NCBI RefSeq assembly: GCF_043196875.1
Contig: NZ_JBEBMX010000002.1
Coordinates: 186,001 to 250,000, forward strand
Reading direction: 5' to 3'
DNA: 64,000 bases
Source of the DNA: Saccharospirillum sp043196875
GTDB taxonomy: Bacteria; Pseudomonadota; Gammaproteobacteria; Pseudomonadales; Natronospirillaceae
Both the position numbers and the translations under genes were made by a program. Positions 51,291-60,568 of this stretch are shown piece by piece (position 1 is the first letter of the stretch; each line of letters starts with the position of its first letter). The notes under the pieces are model-generated. The model did not search any database. It worked only from the letters and a program-made list of their open reading frames with translations, and was not told the DNA's origin.

Positions 51291-54194
51291 GTTGTTGAAG
51301 GTTGGCGTTACCCAGCGAGCGTCAGCTTGAACATCCGCCGGTTCATCGGCCGGATAGAAACCGATCAAACCCTGCCCATGCTCGTTGTAATCGCGGGCCA
51401 TACCATCGCCCACCTGATGCAATACCAGGCGGCGACTGCCTTCTGCAATAAACTGCGATTCAAAGAAACGCACGAAGCCATCCAGACTGATGTTGTCCAC
51501 TTCACCGGCCAGACGTTGACCGGTATTGAAGTTGGGATTGTCATCCATGATGGCGTTCCAATAGCGCTGACTGAGGTCGTATAAATTATCCGCCGGCGCC
51601 GTCAGACTGGTTTCCAGTCCCTGTTTGAAACTGCGGAATTCGGCTTCGCTCATGCTGCGCATCCGTTGTGCAAAACGCGTCATAAAGCGATCGGAATAAA
51701 GTTGCAGCAGAGCCGGATCGGTCGAGGGTGATTGGATATAAACCACCAGGCCGGGCCAGTCGTGTACCGAGTGCGCGCGGGCAAAGACCACATAACCGAG
51801 CTGTTCCTGAGTGCGCAGTTCGGTGAAGTAGGGGGTATTGAGCACCTGGCCGGCCAGGGCGTAGAGCGCGCGTTCGCGTAAGCTGTCATTAGTGCCCTGA
51901 TAGTAGCCGAGCAGGGCGGAGTCGTTATGGTCAATGGACAGCTCATGGCGGTAGCGACGGCTCGCCAGCGCAGCGATTTGCGCTTCTACCTTCGGTGCGT
52001 TGGTCGATGGCGGCAACATCAGGCGGGCGCGATCTGCCAGGTTGATGGCGGCTTGCTGGGTCATGTTGCCGTGCACCAGCAGCGTCAGTCGATGATTGGC
52101 CAGCCAGCGGTCGCGCAGTTCATTGAGGTCGGTCGGAGTGACGTCTTCCAGCGCTGCCAACAATTCATCCGGAGTCTGCGAATCCTCAATCAGGAATTGG
52201 CTTAAGCGACGGAACAACTGATTAACCACCGGATCTTCGTCGGCGTTGCGCAGGCGTCGGGCCAGGTCGTCTTTGAGGCGTGCAAAACGATCCGGGTCAA
52301 TGCTGTGCTCGGCCAACTCCACCAGAATGGTATCGAACAGGGTTGGCAAGGGTTCACTGAAGCCGTACAAACGCAGATGCATGCCGCGGCTGTTGGTGGA
52401 CAGTCCATAGCCGGAACCGGCCAGGCCAGCGGCATAACGGAATTCACTCAGCGCATCGTCAACCAGGTCCAGATACAACTGCGCCATCACCCGGTCACGC
52501 GCGCTGGTGCGGGTTTCCGGTGTTTCGATGAGCATGGAAATATCCAGCTTGGGCGTGCGGAACTGGTCATCCTGTTCGAACCAGAGTTCATAACCCGGCG
52601 CCGTTTGCACGATCTGTGGCTGGTTTTTGTAGAGGCTGCTGCTCGGCCCTTGCAGTGGCAGTACGCCCAGATCGTCGGGAATAAACGGATTGGCGTCCGG
52701 TAATTTCAAGGTATCGCTGGTGTTGGGATTGCGCCATTGCGCCAGGGTGTTGCCCGACAGCGGGGTCAGGCTGTAAGGCGTGTCATACCAGCGGCTGCGC
52801 ACATCCTCGGGTGCTTCGGGGTGCATCAATACCACCAGGGCGTTATCGGGCTGGAGATAGCCGAGCCAGTCGCGCAGCGTATCGTCATCGAAATCGCTCA
52901 GTTGGTAAGGCCCGCGCAATACTTCTTTGGCAGGGTAGACCGACAGCCGTTCGGCCAGCCGCTGTACCGTGGCAGCCGGGTCGACCTTTTCGGCAAACTC
53001 GAAATTCACGTCGTTGATGTCGGCCAGTTCGTCGTAGCGCCATTCGTCGAGACCTTGATCGGCAATCAACTGCAAATACTCAAACGCCAGACTCGCCACA
53101 TCCTGCCAGTTTTCCAGGCCGGTTCGGGTGAGCTGGACACTGAGCGTGAACTGATCATTGCTGGCGGTTACATCGCCGCTGCGGGCACTGAGTGCCTCAG
53201 CCCAGCCGCGTGCTTTGAGCTCGGAAATTAAACTGCCACTGGTTTCCTGGCCCAACAGATAGGCAATAAATTCGCCCGGTTTGGTGTCCAGTTCATCCAG
53301 ATTACCCGGTACCGGAAAACGCAGTTGCAACAGCCGGGTTTCGCGGCGCGGTTGAATTTCAACCAGGAACGGCAGATCGGCGTCTTCGAAAAACGGTTGG
53401 TCAAAAACCGGAGCTTCGGACTCGACCGAACGCACGCCGCCAAAGCGTTCATCCACCCAGGCCTTCAGGGTGGTCATATCCTGCGGCCCATAGACCGTCA
53501 GCGCCATGCGTTCGGCGACGTAATGCTGGCGATAGAAGCGCATCAGCTGGTCGCGCAGGTCGGCGACATCGAGAGTATCTTCGTTGCCGATCGCCAGGCG
53601 TGATGCCGGATGTTCACGGACGTAGAGTTCGCTCAGAACATCCTGCTGGCGACGACCGTCGTTTTGCAGGCTGGCGGTAAACTCCGAGTTCACCGCCTGG
53701 ATTTCACGCTCAACGAAGTCGGCATCGAACAGCGGCGCGATAAAGAACTGCGCAAAACGATCCAGCGCCGGCTCCAGTTGCTCAGCATCGATATCGAAGT
53801 AATAGAGGGTGTTTTCCGAAGCGGTATAGGCGTTGTTGTTGCCACCACCCTGTTCGATAAACTGATGATAGCTGTCGACTTCCGGGTATTTTTCCGTGCC
53901 CAGAAACAGCACATGTTCCAGCAGATGCGCCAGGCCAGGAATCTCGGGCGGGTTGCTCCAGGAACCGACGGTGACATTCAAAGCTGCAGCCGCCTGTTCG
54001 CTGTCGGTGTCAGACACCAACAGGACTTTCAGGCCGTTACTGAGTTCATAGCTCTGAAAATGGCGGGTCTCAAAATCGCTGACCACGATATTAGACGGGT
54101 TCCGCTGGGCGATCACCTGGCTGTACCAAAGGCCGACTCCGGCCACAACGGCCACTAAAACGGCCGCTATGGCGACTCGAACGCCTCGCTTCAT
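51276..54194 (-). CDS. M16 zinc metallopeptidase (pitrilysin/insulysin type)
   Basis: 972 residues. A signal anchor (MKRGVRVAIAAVLVAVVAGVG) places it in the periplasm or at the membrane. The inverted zinc motif HxxEH appears in GLAHLLEHVLFLG (His90, Glu93, His94), with the distal Glu in ALREIQAVNSEF-like region (VEREIQAVNSEF). Four homologous domains, as expected for insulysin/pitrilysin, with the middle-domain SIDHNDSALLGYYQG and C-terminal RRLVLHQVG. It likely degrades peptides up to a few kDa. Similar in size to E. coli PtrA (962), and one domain pair carries the active site. Confidence 0.94.
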   Translation of the reverse strand: MKRGVRVAIAAVLVAVVAGVGLWYSQVIAQRNPSNIVVSDFETRHFQSYELSNGLKVLLVSDTDSEQAAAALNVTVGSWSNPPEIPGLAHLLEHVLFLGTEKYPEVDSYHQFIEQGGGNNNAYTASENTLYYFDIDAEQLEPALDRFAQFFIAPLFDADFVEREIQAVNSEFTASLQNDGRRQQDVLSELYVREHPASRLAIGNEDTLDVADLRDQLMRFYRQHYVAERMALTVYGPQDMTTLKAWVDERFGGVRSVESEAPVFDQPFFEDADLPFLVEIQPRRETRLLQLRFPVPGNLDELDTKPGEFIAYLLGQETSGSLISELKARGWAEALSARSGDVTASNDQFTLSVQLTRTGLENWQDVASLAFEYLQLIADQGLDEWRYDELADINDVNFEFAEKVDPAATVQRLAERLSVYPAKEVLRGPYQLSDFDDDTLRDWLGYLQPDNALVVLMHPEAPEDVRSRWYDTPYSLTPLSGNTLAQWRNPNTSDTLKLPDANPFIPDDLGVLPLQGPSSSLYKNQPQIVQTAPGYELWFEQDDQFRTPKLDISMLIETPETRTSARDRVMAQLYLDLVDDALSEFRYAAGLAGSGYGLSTNSRGMHLRLYGFSEPLPTLFDTILVELAEHSIDPDRFARLKDDLARRLRNADEDPVVNQLFRRLSQFLIEDSQTPDELLAALEDVTPTDLNELRDRWLANHRLTLLVHGNMTQQAAINLADRARLMLPPSTNAPKVEAQIAALASRRYRHELSIDHNDSALLGYYQGTNDSLRERALYALAGQVLNTPYFTELRTQEQLGYVVFARAHSVHDWPGLVVYIQSPSTDPALLQLYSDRFMTRFAQRMRSMSEAEFRSFKQGLETSLTAPADNLYDLSQRYWNAIMDDNPNFNTGQRLAGEVDNISLDGFVRFFESQFIAEGSRRLVLHQVGDGMARDYNEHGQGLIGFYPADEPADVQADARWVTPTFNNLPPR

Positions 54195-54335
54195 ACTGTG
54201 CTCCTGGCTGGGCTGACAAGGCGCCGATTGTAACGGTCTACCCCGGCCCTGTCATGGCAAGGTGTCTAGCGTTGCGACCGGCGTCGCCCGGACGTTGTGA
54301 TAAAGCCGTATCGCCCCTATAAAGAGGGCAATTGA

Positions 54336-55220
54336 ATGATGATCGAGGCAGTCATGAGCCAACAAACCAGCAACGTCATTACCGTGACGGAGCAGAACTT
54401 TCAGCAGGTGATGGTCGAAGAGTCCAGCAAGCGACTGGTGGTGATGGATTTCTGGGCCGACTGGTGCGCGCCCTGTAAAGCCTTGATGCCCATCCTGGAA
54501 AAGCTGGCCGCCGAATACCCCAACCAACTCTTGCTGGCCAAGGTGAACGCCGACGAGCAGCAAAACATCGTCGCGCAGTTTGGCGTACGCAGTTTGCCGA
54601 CGGTGGCCTTTATCCAGAACGGTCAGCCGGTGGATGCCTTTATGGGCGCCGAACCGGAATCGGCGATTCGTCAGCGCTTGGAAAAGTATCTGCCCAAACC
54701 CTGGGATGAACTGCTGCAACAGGCGGCAGAATTTCAGGCCGCTGGTGATCCGGGCCAGGCGTTACCGCTGGTGCAGGAAGCCTATCGACTCAGCAACGAA
54801 GACACCGAAATCGCCTTTATGCTGGCCAGCGTCTTTATCGACCTTAAGCGTGGCAATGACGCCGAAGCCATTCTCGATGCCATGACCATGCAGCAGCAGA
54901 CCGAACCGCATTACAAAGAACTGCGCTCACGGTTGAAACTGCTGGCCGAAGCGTCCGAGACACCGGAAATTCAGGAATTGCAACAGCGCCTGCAAGCCAA
55001 TCCGGACGATCTGGAATTGGCCTATGAATTGTCGGTGCAATACAGCCAGGCCGGACGCAGCGAAGAAGCGCTGGAAACCTTGATCGGCGTGCTCACCAAA
55101 GACCGCAACTTCCGCGACGGCGGCGCCCGCAAAACCTACCTCGATATCCTCAACGGTCTGCCCAAAGGCGACCCGCTGGCGGCACGTTATCAGCGTAAGT
55201 TGTTTACGCTGCTGTACTAA
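54336..55220 (+). CDS. cnoX: Thioredoxin-TPR co-chaperone CnoX (YbbN)
   Basis: 294 residues, or 288 from the ATG at 54354, which also has a GAGG. Thioredoxin domain (about 10-115) with active site FWADWCAPCKAL and cis-Pro in SLPTVAFIQ, then tetratricopeptide-like helices (about 125-290: EAYRLSNEDTEIAFMLASV, LQANPDDLELAYELSVQY). E. coli CnoX holds chlorine-damaged proteins for GroEL and DnaK and lacks the first cysteine. Here a full CxxC is present, so disulfide chemistry is possible. It is divergent from the protease gene. Confidence 0.92.
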   Translation: MMIEAVMSQQTSNVITVTEQNFQQVMVEESSKRLVVMDFWADWCAPCKALMPILEKLAAEYPNQLLLAKVNADEQQNIVAQFGVRSLPTVAFIQNGQPVDAFMGAEPESAIRQRLEKYLPKPWDELLQQAAEFQAAGDPGQALPLVQEAYRLSNEDTEIAFMLASVFIDLKRGNDAEAILDAMTMQQQTEPHYKELRSRLKLLAEASETPEIQELQQRLQANPDDLELAYELSVQYSQAGRSEEALETLIGVLTKDRNFRDGGARKTYLDILNGLPKGDPLAARYQRKLFTLLY

Positions 55221-55234
55221 GCAAGAAGTCATCC

Positions 55235-55270
55235 AAATAAAGAAGGCACCCGAGGGTGCCTTCTTTATTT
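55235..55270. terminator. Bidirectional terminator after cnoX
   Basis: A perfect 17-bp inverted repeat, aaataaagaaggcaccc on one arm and its complement on the other around a CGAG loop. T-rich on both exits, so it serves the facing KAS III-like gene too. Confidence 0.88.
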
Positions 55271-55313
55271 GTGCTTGTTAGCGTCTAACGTCTCCCGTCA
55301 GCGCAGCGAGCAT

Positions 55314-56453
55314 TCAGCGTTTCTTTAAAACCAAACTACCAATCGAATAACCCGCGCCAAACGAACAGATCACCCCGACATCGCCACTGCGCAAATCTTC
55401 GTGGTGCAGATTGAAGGCGATAATCGAACCGGCCGAGGCGGTGTTGGCGTAGCGGTCGAGTACGATCGGTGCGAGATCGTTGCTGGCGACTTCGCCCAGC
55501 AAGCGTTTGGTAATCAACTGGTTCATGTTGATGTTGGCCTGGTGCAGCCACCAGCGTTTGACGTCGGTGACGGCCACGCCGACCTGAGCGACCTGCTGCT
55601 CCAGATGATCCGCTGCCATCGGGCAGACCTCTTTGAACACCTTACGACCTTCCTGATGAAACAACTTGTCCGGGCCGAAGGGGTCGCTTTCGTAGGCGTG
55701 TGAGATGTAGCCGAAGTTGGAGCGGATGTTGTTGGAGAACACCGTCTTGGCCTGGGTGCCGAGAATGTCGTAGACATGCTCGCCTTCGGCTTGGTCGCCG
55801 CGTTCCACCACCATGGCAGTGGCGACATCGCCAAAAATAAAGTGGCTGTCGCGATCGCGGTAATTGACCTGAGGAGAGGTCAGTTCCGGGTTGATAACCA
55901 GCACCGCACCGGCGCTGCCGGCACGAATCATTTCGTTGGCGCGATGCAAGGCAAAGGTCGCCGCTGAGCAGGCGACCAGCATGTCAAAACCAAAGCCTTC
56001 AATGCCCAAGGCATTCTGCACTTCGATGGCGATGGCCGGGTAGGCGCGGGCGGTATAGGCGCAACTGACGATGACGGCATCGATTTGCGAGCCTTCTCGT
56101 TTGGCCGCGGCCAGTGCTTTACGTGCTGCCTGCATGGCCATTTCGGCCTGATGGCTGAGTTCGTCATCGCCGCGTTCGGATAGGCGCGGACGCATCCGGT
56201 CGGTTTCCAGAATGCCGTCTTTTTCATAGACGTAACGCTGGCGAATGCCACTGGCTTTTTCGATGAATTCCGCTGAGGACGTTGCCACCGCAGACAGTTC
56301 GCCGGCGTCGATTTCCGCCTGATGCTGTTGGTTGTATTCATCGGCGTAGCGGTTGAGCACGTCGACCAATTCTTCGTTGGTTAAAACGTGTTCCGGTGTC
56401 CACAGACCAGCGCCACTGATAACGACTTCTTCGGTCGGGCGGTATGTCGGCAT
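55314..56453 (-). CDS. Beta-ketoacyl-ACP synthase III-like protein
   Basis: About 379 residues from MPTYRPTEEVVISGAGLWTP. Active-site triad readable: Cys in DMLVACSAATFALHRA, His in WWLHQANINMN, Asn in RYANTASAGSII. FGAGYSIGSLVL is the C-terminal family signature. It is longer than FabH and looks like the Pseudomonas PA3286-type synthase that condenses acyl-CoAs with malonyl-ACP (memory-based, not tested). Not in a fab cluster. A stretch from 56454 to 56534 in frame upstream has no ribosome-binding site and was left out. Confidence 0.88.
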   Translation of the reverse strand: MPTYRPTEEVVISGAGLWTPEHVLTNEELVDVLNRYADEYNQQHQAEIDAGELSAVATSSAEFIEKASGIRQRYVYEKDGILETDRMRPRLSERGDDELSHQAEMAMQAARKALAAAKREGSQIDAVIVSCAYTARAYPAIAIEVQNALGIEGFGFDMLVACSAATFALHRANEMIRAGSAGAVLVINPELTSPQVNYRDRDSHFIFGDVATAMVVERGDQAEGEHVYDILGTQAKTVFSNNIRSNFGYISHAYESDPFGPDKLFHQEGRKVFKEVCPMAADHLEQQVAQVGVAVTDVKRWWLHQANINMNQLITKRLLGEVASNDLAPIVLDRYANTASAGSIIAFNLHHEDLRSGDVGVICSFGAGYSIGSLVLKKR

Positions 56454-56819
56454 GGCGGTGATTCCTTCTTCGTGATGGGGTTCGAGCCATCGACGGTCGG
56501 GCGGTGACGGTCGATAAGAGCGGCAGTGTAGCACGCGCCCCAGCCTTGGTCAGGCTTTGGAAATAAGCGTTCCGTTGTGACGCTTGACTCAAAAAATTAA
56601 TAGTGATCTAAGTTTTTTGGTGGGGCGTACTGGCCGATTATAGGCGGTTACAGCTTGATTGTTGGTCTGCAATTGGGTAATAATCTTTAGTCACGAAAAT
56701 TTAGACAACTAATTAATTTAGACGATTGAACGCTTATCGAGGTAGTTTCCCTCACGGCTTATTCAGCTTTTTAGCCCAGAGCGAAACCATTTCGGAGCCG
56801 CCATCGTTCAAGGGGAAAA
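56454..56819. other. Divergent regulatory region, KAS III-like gene / proV
   Basis: 366 bp without a gene, AT-rich in its right half. TTGACT (about 56585) and AT-rich segments could be promoter parts for proV. AATTTAGAC occurs twice in direct orientation (56698-56706 and 56715-56723, 17-bp period), which might be an operator. The proV gene follows GGGGAAAA. Confidence 0.5.
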
Positions 56820-58016
56820 ATGTCGATCAAACTGGAAGTACGACATCTCTATAAGGTGTTTGGAGGCGATCCTGAACCGGCCTTCGAACGGCTCGAAAAG
56901 GGCATTCATAAAACCGAAATTTTTGAACAAACCGGTCTGACCGTTGGCGTCCAAGACGCCAATCTGGAAGTCCACGAAGGCGAGATTTTCGTGGTGATGG
57001 GTCTGTCCGGCTCCGGTAAGTCCACACTGGTTCGTCTGCTTAATCGATTGATTGAGCCGACCCGCGGCCAGGTCTTAATCGACGGCGAAGACGTCGCTGC
57101 CATGAGCGATGCCAAGTTGCGCGACGTGCGCCGCAGCAAGATCAGCATGGTGTTCCAATCCTTTGCCTTGATGCCGCATCTGAGTGTGCTCGATAACACG
57201 GCTTTTGGTCTGGAGCTGGCCGGTGTCGATCAGTCCACTCGGCATCAGGCAGCACGCGATGCGCTGGCCCAGGTCGGCCTGGAAACCAACGCCGACAGTT
57301 ACCCGGACGAACTCTCCGGTGGTATGCAGCAACGCGTCGGCCTGGCCCGGGCCTTGGCATCCAACCCGGACATCATGTTGATGGATGAAGCCTTCTCCGC
57401 GCTCGATCCGTTGATTCGCACCGAAATGCAGGATGAATTGCTTAAGCTGCAAAGCGAGCATCAACGCACCGTGGTGTTTATTTCTCACGATCTGGATGAG
57501 GCCATGCGCATCGGCGATCGCATCGCCATTATGCAAGGTGGTGAAGTGGTGCAGGTCGGTACACCCGATGAGATTCTGCATAACCCGGCCAACGACTATG
57601 TGTCGTCTTTCTTCCGCGGTGTGAACGTCGGCAATGTGTTCTCTGCCAAGGACATCGCCCGCAAGAGCCAGACCACCCTGATCAAGAAAGAAAGCAGCAG
57701 TGGCCTGCGCGCCAGTCTGAAACGGCTGCAGGATAACGACCGCGATTTTGGCTATGTGGTCGACAAGCAGAACCGCTATCTCGGTACCGTATCGATCGAT
57801 TCTCTCAAGGCTCAGGTGGAGCAGGACAGCTCTCTGGAAGCCGCCTTTGTCGCCGACATTCCGGTGGTCGATGCGGCCACCTCCATCAGCGATATTCTGA
57901 CCATCGTCGCCCAATCGCCCTGTGCGGTTCCGGTGGTCGATGAGCAACAGCAATACCTGGGCTCGGTCAGCCGCGCCACCTTGCTGGAAACCCTGGACCG
58001 GGAGAATGAATCATGA
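56820..58016 (+). CDS. proV: Glycine betaine ABC transporter ATPase ProV
   Basis: 398 residues. ATP-binding domain with Walker A GLSGSGKSTLVRLLNRL (about 60-76), signature LSGGMQQRVGLARAL and Walker B IMLMDEAFSALDPL. A C-terminal pair of CBS domains (about 285-395: IPVVDAATSISDILTIV) is the osmosensing module of ProV/OpuA types. The start begins MSIKLEVRHLYKVFGGDPE. proW overlaps the stop by 4 bp (ATGA). First gene of proVWX, expected to be induced at high osmolarity. Confidence 0.97.
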   Translation: MSIKLEVRHLYKVFGGDPEPAFERLEKGIHKTEIFEQTGLTVGVQDANLEVHEGEIFVVMGLSGSGKSTLVRLLNRLIEPTRGQVLIDGEDVAAMSDAKLRDVRRSKISMVFQSFALMPHLSVLDNTAFGLELAGVDQSTRHQAARDALAQVGLETNADSYPDELSGGMQQRVGLARALASNPDIMLMDEAFSALDPLIRTEMQDELLKLQSEHQRTVVFISHDLDEAMRIGDRIAIMQGGEVVQVGTPDEILHNPANDYVSSFFRGVNVGNVFSAKDIARKSQTTLIKKESSSGLRASLKRLQDNDRDFGYVVDKQNRYLGTVSIDSLKAQVEQDSSLEAAFVADIPVVDAATSISDILTIVAQSPCAVPVVDEQQQYLGSVSRATLLETLDRENES

Positions 58017-59077
58017 CTGCAACGAATCCTTGGGCAACCAGCCAGCCGGAAGAGCCGGCCAATGAAGCCGCCGCCAATCCTTGGGGCGCGACCTCCGATG
58101 CCGATACCGCCAGCAGCCTTTCTTCTGCCGGCCAGCTCGACCAGGCCAGTTGGGATTTCTGGCACCCGTTTCAAGGCGAGTGGTTTCCGCTGCAGGACTG
58201 GGTAGAAACCGCCATCGATTGGGTGGTGTCGAATTTCCGTCCGGTTTTCACCGTCCTCAAACAGCCGGTCGACACCATTCTGTCGTTTTTCGATGCGCTG
58301 CTGAATGGCGTGCCGCCGTTCATTATGATCGCGCTGATTGCACTACTCGCCTGGCAGGCATCAGGACGCAAACTGGCGCTCGGTACCGTTGTCAGTCTGG
58401 TGTTGGTCGGTGCTATTGGCGCCTGGTCCGAAGCCATGACGACGCTGTCTTTGGTGCTCACCGCGGTGTTCTTCTGCATGGTCATCGGCATACCGACGGG
58501 CATCTGGATGTCGCGCAGCGATAAGGTCGCCAGTGCGATACGACCGGTACTCGACACCATGCAAACCACGCCCGCGTTCGTCTATCTGGTGCCCATCGTC
58601 ATGCTGTTCGGCATCGGTAATGTGCCGGGTGTGATCGTCACCATTATCTTTGCGGTGGCACCGGTCATTCGCCTGACCAATCTGGGCATTCGCCAGGTAC
58701 CGGAAGATTTGATTGAAGCGGCCAATTCCTTTGGCGCCAGCAAACCGCAGTTGCTCTACAAGGTGCAACTGCCGTTGGCGATGCCGACCATCATGGCCGG
58801 TGTTAACCAGACCTTGATGTTGAGTCTGTCGATGGTGGTCATCGCGTCAATGATTGCCGTTGGTGGTCTGGGCCTGATGGTACTGCGCGGCATCGGCCGG
58901 CTCGACGTTGGTCTGGCTTCGGTGGGTGGTATCGGCATTGTGCTGCTGGCCATCATTCTTGATCGCATGACCCAAGCGTTAGGCCGAGATGCGCGTGCCC
59001 GAGGCACCCGACATTGGTATCAGACCGGCCCGGTTGGCTTGGTGCGCAAACTGATTTTACCGCGACGCGGCGACTGA
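58013..59077 (+). CDS. proW: Glycine betaine ABC transporter permease ProW
   Basis: 354 residues. A long N-terminal cytoplasmic region (about 1-95) precedes the membrane helices; it contains a near repeat, NPWATSQPEEPAN then NPWGATSDADTAS. The permease domain has IRLTNLGIRQVPEDLIEAANSFGASKPQ, the EAA-type loop that contacts ProV. E. coli ProW also has a long N-terminal part. It ends with basic residues (LILPRRGD). Overlaps proV and lies 69 bp before proX. Confidence 0.96.
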   Translation: MTATNPWATSQPEEPANEAAANPWGATSDADTASSLSSAGQLDQASWDFWHPFQGEWFPLQDWVETAIDWVVSNFRPVFTVLKQPVDTILSFFDALLNGVPPFIMIALIALLAWQASGRKLALGTVVSLVLVGAIGAWSEAMTTLSLVLTAVFFCMVIGIPTGIWMSRSDKVASAIRPVLDTMQTTPAFVYLVPIVMLFGIGNVPGVIVTIIFAVAPVIRLTNLGIRQVPEDLIEAANSFGASKPQLLYKVQLPLAMPTIMAGVNQTLMLSLSMVVIASMIAVGGLGLMVLRGIGRLDVGLASVGGIGIVLLAIILDRMTQALGRDARARGTRHWYQTGPVGLVRKLILPRRGD

Positions 59078-59146
59078 ACTGTCGTCCGTCTTTTTGACCG
59101 AAAACCACGGTTTCACTGAAACATCCGAACCGACGAGGAGAGGATT

Positions 59147-60136
59147 ATGTACGCTAAGAAAGTCCTGGGCGTTTCCGCCCTGTCTCTGACGCTGGGCCTG
59201 ACGGCTCATGCTGAATCCATGCCTGGCGAAGGCGTTACCGTTCAACCGGTACAAAGCACCATCGCCGAGGAAACCTTCCAAACCATCGTTATCAACGAAG
59301 CGCTGCGCGAGCTGGGCTATGAGGTTGAAGACATTCAGGAGCTGGATTACAGCGCCGGCTACACCGCCATTGCCAATGGTGACGCCACCTTTATGGCGGT
59401 GAACTGGTATCCGCTGCACAACGGTATGTACGAAAATGCCGGCGGCGATGATGTCTTCTATCGCGAAGGCAACTACATCACCGGTGCCGCGCAAGGCTAT
59501 CTGGTCGATAAAGCCACCGCCGAAGAATATGGCATCGACAACCTGGGCAATTTTGCCGATCCGGAAATCGCTGCACTGTTCGACACCAATGGCGACGGCA
59601 CTGCCGATCTGACCGGTTGTAACGCTGGCTGGGGTTGTGAAGGTGTGATCGAACATCAACTGGACGAGTTCGAGCTGCGCGACAGCATCGACCACAACCA
59701 GGGTCAGTACGCGGCTCTGATCGCCGACACCATTACCCGTTACAACGATGGTGAATCCATCTTCTACTACACCTGGACACCTTACTGGGTTTCCGGCGTA
59801 TTGGTTCCGGGTGAAGACGTGGTCTGGCTGGAAGTGCCTTACTCAGCCAACCCGAACGGTACCGATACCGCTCTGTCCGATGGCACCAACTACGGCTTTG
59901 AAGTGAACAGCGAGCGCATCGTTGCCAACCAGGAATGGGCTGATGAGAACCCGGCCGCAGCCAAACTGTTTGCAGTGGCTAAACTGCCGATCAACGCAGT
60001 GAGCGCTGAAAACGGTTTGATTGCCGATGGCGAAGACTCTCAGCGTGAAATCCGTCAGCACGCTCTGAACTGGATTTCAGCTAACCAGGACACCTTCGAT
60101 GGCTGGCTGGAACAAGCTCGCGCTGCTGCCGACTAA
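59147..60136 (+). CDS. proX: Glycine betaine-binding protein ProX
   Basis: 329 residues. Signal peptide MYAKKVLGVSALSLTLGLTAHA, then a type II periplasmic binding protein. Aromatic residues needed for the betaine cage are present in FMAVNWYPLHNGMY and FYYTWTPYWVSGVL. An E. coli ProX-type disulfide is likely in LTGCNAGWGCEG. GAGGAGAGG precedes the ATG. It is the last gene of the operon and a terminator follows. Confidence 0.96.
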   Translation: MYAKKVLGVSALSLTLGLTAHAESMPGEGVTVQPVQSTIAEETFQTIVINEALRELGYEVEDIQELDYSAGYTAIANGDATFMAVNWYPLHNGMYENAGGDDVFYREGNYITGAAQGYLVDKATAEEYGIDNLGNFADPEIAALFDTNGDGTADLTGCNAGWGCEGVIEHQLDEFELRDSIDHNQGQYAALIADTITRYNDGESIFYYTWTPYWVSGVLVPGEDVVWLEVPYSANPNGTDTALSDGTNYGFEVNSERIVANQEWADENPAAAKLFAVAKLPINAVSAENGLIADGEDSQREIRQHALNWISANQDTFDGWLEQARAAAD

Positions 60137-60174
60137 TGGTTGTTTGTTGATCGATTAACAACATCGATTCGCTT

Positions 60175-60204
60175 AAGCCGCATACTCAGCTATGCGGCTT
60201 TTTT
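60175..60204 (+). terminator. Terminator after proX
   Basis: AAGCCGCATA-ctcagc-TATGCGGCTT followed by TTTT. A clear end to the proVWX transcript. Confidence 0.88.
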
Positions 60205-60291
60205 ATGGACTAACAGACAGACACTGAGGTTCGCGGTTTGCAGATCAAGCGGTTATGCTGCGCGCTTTGGTGATTACTGGATGCGTTGCCG

Positions 60292-60549
60292 ATGCAATTT
60301 TTTTTCTCCCTGACTTTTGCGCTGCCTGAGGGCCAAACTCTGGACGCAGAACAACTGCAGGCGCAGCTGGCGTCTGTGCCATTAACGCTGGAGCCAGCCA
60401 GCGGCCAGGTTGAATCTTTTACCGCCCATTTCAGTCCGGATGGAGACAACGTTACGGTCGAGCTGGAAAAGGCGCGCCAGGATGTGGAAGACACCATCGC
60501 CGGAGCCCAGCTGGTTGGCATGGACCTGCTCGAAACGCCGTCACATTAA
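60292..60549 (+). CDS. Small hypothetical protein
   Basis: 85 residues from ATG at 60292 (TTG at 60286 is an alternative). MQFFFSLTFALPEGQTLDAEQLQAQL starts it. No signal peptide is clear despite the hydrophobic start; the pattern of alternating strands and a helix (VELEKARQDVEDTIAGAQLVGMDLLE) fits a small soluble alpha/beta protein. No family recognised. It ends 19 bp before the convergent antiporter gene. Confidence 0.6.
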   Translation: MQFFFSLTFALPEGQTLDAEQLQAQLASVPLTLEPASGQVESFTAHFSPDGDNVTVELEKARQDVEDTIAGAQLVGMDLLETPSH

Positions 60550-60568
60550 ATGCTTGAAGGCGCGAGCG

